Assembly (NCBI RefSeq): GCF_011059135.1
Contig: NZ_JAALGD010000011.1
Coordinates: 62,001-126,000 of the forward strand
DNA from: Brevibacillus sp. SYP-B805
GTDB taxonomy: Bacteria > Bacillota > Bacilli > Brevibacillales > Brevibacillaceae
Length of the DNA: 64,000 bases
Direction of reading: 5' to 3'
The notes under the pieces are model-generated. The model did no database searches. It was given only the letters and a program-made list of their open reading frames with translations, and was not told the origin of the DNA. The first letter of the stretch is position 1, and the number at the start of each line of letters is the position of its first letter. Positions 63,071 through 64,000 of the stretch are shown here, piece after piece. The position numbers and the translations under genes were made by a program.

Positions 63071-63667
63071 ATGGATTTTTCATCCATCTGCAAGAAACCG
63101 GTCCTGTCGGTTCACGAGCTTTCTCCAGGACGAGGTGGAAACGGTAAACCGCGCCCTGCGAAACTTGACCTCTCTACCCGTTCCACAAGTACTCGACCGC
63201 GTGATTCTGGACAGGGAGTACGTCATCGTGGAAAAACTGCCGGGCCGGACGGTTGGCTCGTTTCGCCAGCAACCCGCTTCCCTGCTACACAGCCTGGGCA
63301 AAGGTTTGGCGGAGATTCACCGTTACCGGACGGAATATATCGGCAATCCCTCCGCAGCGTTTCACAGGCCGCTTTTCCGGAACAACTCGCATCCACCATC
63401 CGGGAGATGGCAGAGAGATTTTACAAGGAGAACCAGGATGTTCACGAACATCTCCCGCGCGTTCTCAGCGCGATCAAATCATTGCCCGCGCCTGAGTCTG
63501 GTACATTTGTCCTTCCCGATCTGGATGCCACCCAGTTCTTATGGGATGGACAGAAGATAACCGGTCTGGTGGATACAGAAGCGTATGTGACCGGTCCGCG
63601 CGAGTTCGATTTCATCGCGCTGGAGTTCCTCCACACTTGGAAACTTTTTCCCCTGCGGGTCGTATAG
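63071..63667 (+). pseudogene. frameshifted aminoglycoside/choline phosphotransferase-like gene
   Basis: An ATG behind AAAGGAG opens MDFSSICKKPVLSVHEL. The sense sequence then moves to another frame around 63115-63125 (FLQDEVETVNRALRNLTSLPVPQVLD, VIVEKLPGRTVGSFRQQPASLLHSLGKGLAEIHR). It returns to the first frame around 63345-63375 (FPEQLASTIREMAERFYKENQDVHEHLPR, then FVLPDLDATQFLWDGQKITGLVDTEAYVTGPREFDFIALEF). The order resembles APH-type kinases: LGKGLAEIHR, then GLVDTEAYVTGP as the DFG-like metal site; the Brenner HGDxxxxN loop reads LPDLDATQF, so it is altered. Compensating frameshifts mark a pseudogene or sequencing errors. Confidence 0.65.
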
Positions 63668-63697
63668 AAAGGGAGGAATCACGAGGAGGGATCGCGT

Positions 63698-63895
63698 GTG
63701 AAGTATCAAGCTGGAGGAAAAACATTGACGTGCCCGTGCTGTCAACATGATACATTTGACAAAGACTATCGGCAGCTAAACACGAGAGGGGCAACCTTCT
63801 TCGGTTTTGATTGGGCAAATAAGGAGGCTACCATCCTCATTTGCCAACGCTGCTCCTACATCTCATGGTTTTTGTATGAACCGTCCGAGTGCTAA
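63698..63895 (+). CDS. small zinc-ribbon protein
   Basis: A 65-residue protein from a GTG with AGGAGGGATCGCGT upstream. Two cysteine pairs (LTCPCCQHDTF and LICQRCSYISWF) in CxxC-like spacing with an intervening beta-hairpin (TRGATFFGFDWANKEATI) suggest a zinc ribbon. Function unknown. The rest of the window (63896-64000) shows no gene. Confidence 0.68.
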   Translation: MKYQAGGKTLTCPCCQHDTFDKDYRQLNTRGATFFGFDWANKEATILICQRCSYISWFLYEPSEC

Positions 63896-64000
63896 CCCCC
63901 TGGCCGGCGTTGGTTTTAAGCGCTCCGGGGACGCATTTCGGTTACGCTGCCTGACAAAAAAGCGGAAAAAAGCAGATGCCGGGCGAAACTCGCCGCAGAC

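Overview
The window looks like chromosomal DNA of a spore-forming Gram-positive bacterium of moderately high GC, most like Brevibacillus or a near relative (inference, from gene content and strong AGGAGG-type ribosome sites with many GTG/TTG starts). Supporting genes are lexA-yneA-ynzC with LexA boxes, a Spo0E-type phosphatase, an SspP-like spore protein, an SLH-domain YcdB/YcdC protein, HelD, YfhH, YebC, topoisomerase IV and an L-box lysine riboswitch. No prophage, complete insertion sequence, rRNA operon or CRISPR array was seen.

Layout, left to right. 1-122: partial copy of a structured intergenic repeat. 0.1-5.2 kb: CoA-acylating semialdehyde dehydrogenase, class III aminotransferase and MaoC hydratase genes, divergent from a PucR regulator (probable beta-alanine or related amine/acid catabolism). 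5.2-6.7 kb: AT-rich island with a DUF1801 gene. 6.7-11.3 kb: secreted SLH/YcdB protein and S8 protease. 11.4-13.8 kb: tandem CbxX/CfqX AAA ATPase. 14-19.2 kb: parE-parC plus a coupled small gene. 19.3-21.8 kb: yebC, a stress-protein gene, a broken membrane-protein gene and a nested palindromic repeat. 21.9-27.7 kb: five-gene oligopeptide ABC importer. 27.9-33.6 kb: operon of ECF-type sigma factor, membrane beta-propeller protein, large surface protein, ABC ATPase and ABC-2 permease. 33.8-38 kb: Cys/Met PLP enzyme, cyclophilin lipoprotein and small conserved genes. 38-46.2 kb: DUF1444, DUF3900, a Ser/Thr kinase, DEAD-box helicase, phosphodiester glycosidase, a complete 250-bp repeat element, a HEPN-like gene and a lipoprotein. 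46.2-47.5 kb: sspP-like gene, a truncated regulator-like gene and a Spo0E-like gene. 48-53 kb: pdhABCD pyruvate dehydrogenase operon. 53.2-56.1 kb: esterase, then a lysine riboswitch controlling an amino-acid permease. 56.1-56.4 kb: tRNA-Ser and tRNA-Thr. 56.5-64 kb: threonine aldolase, a cysteine-poor HesB-like protein, helD, crcB, the LexA/YneA SOS locus, DUF456, a frameshifted phosphotransferase pseudogene and a zinc-ribbon protein.

Much of the window is conserved housekeeping DNA. The less ordinary material is (i) two intergenic repeat families, a roughly 250-bp element with inverted ends and a set of mosaic GC-rich palindromes, (ii) the sigma/propeller/ABC exporter operon, (iii) the HEPN-like gene beside the complete repeat element and (iv) the tandem CbxX ATPase. 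Many starts were reassigned using Shine-Dalgarno position, and several genes under 60 codons were added by reading the sequence.
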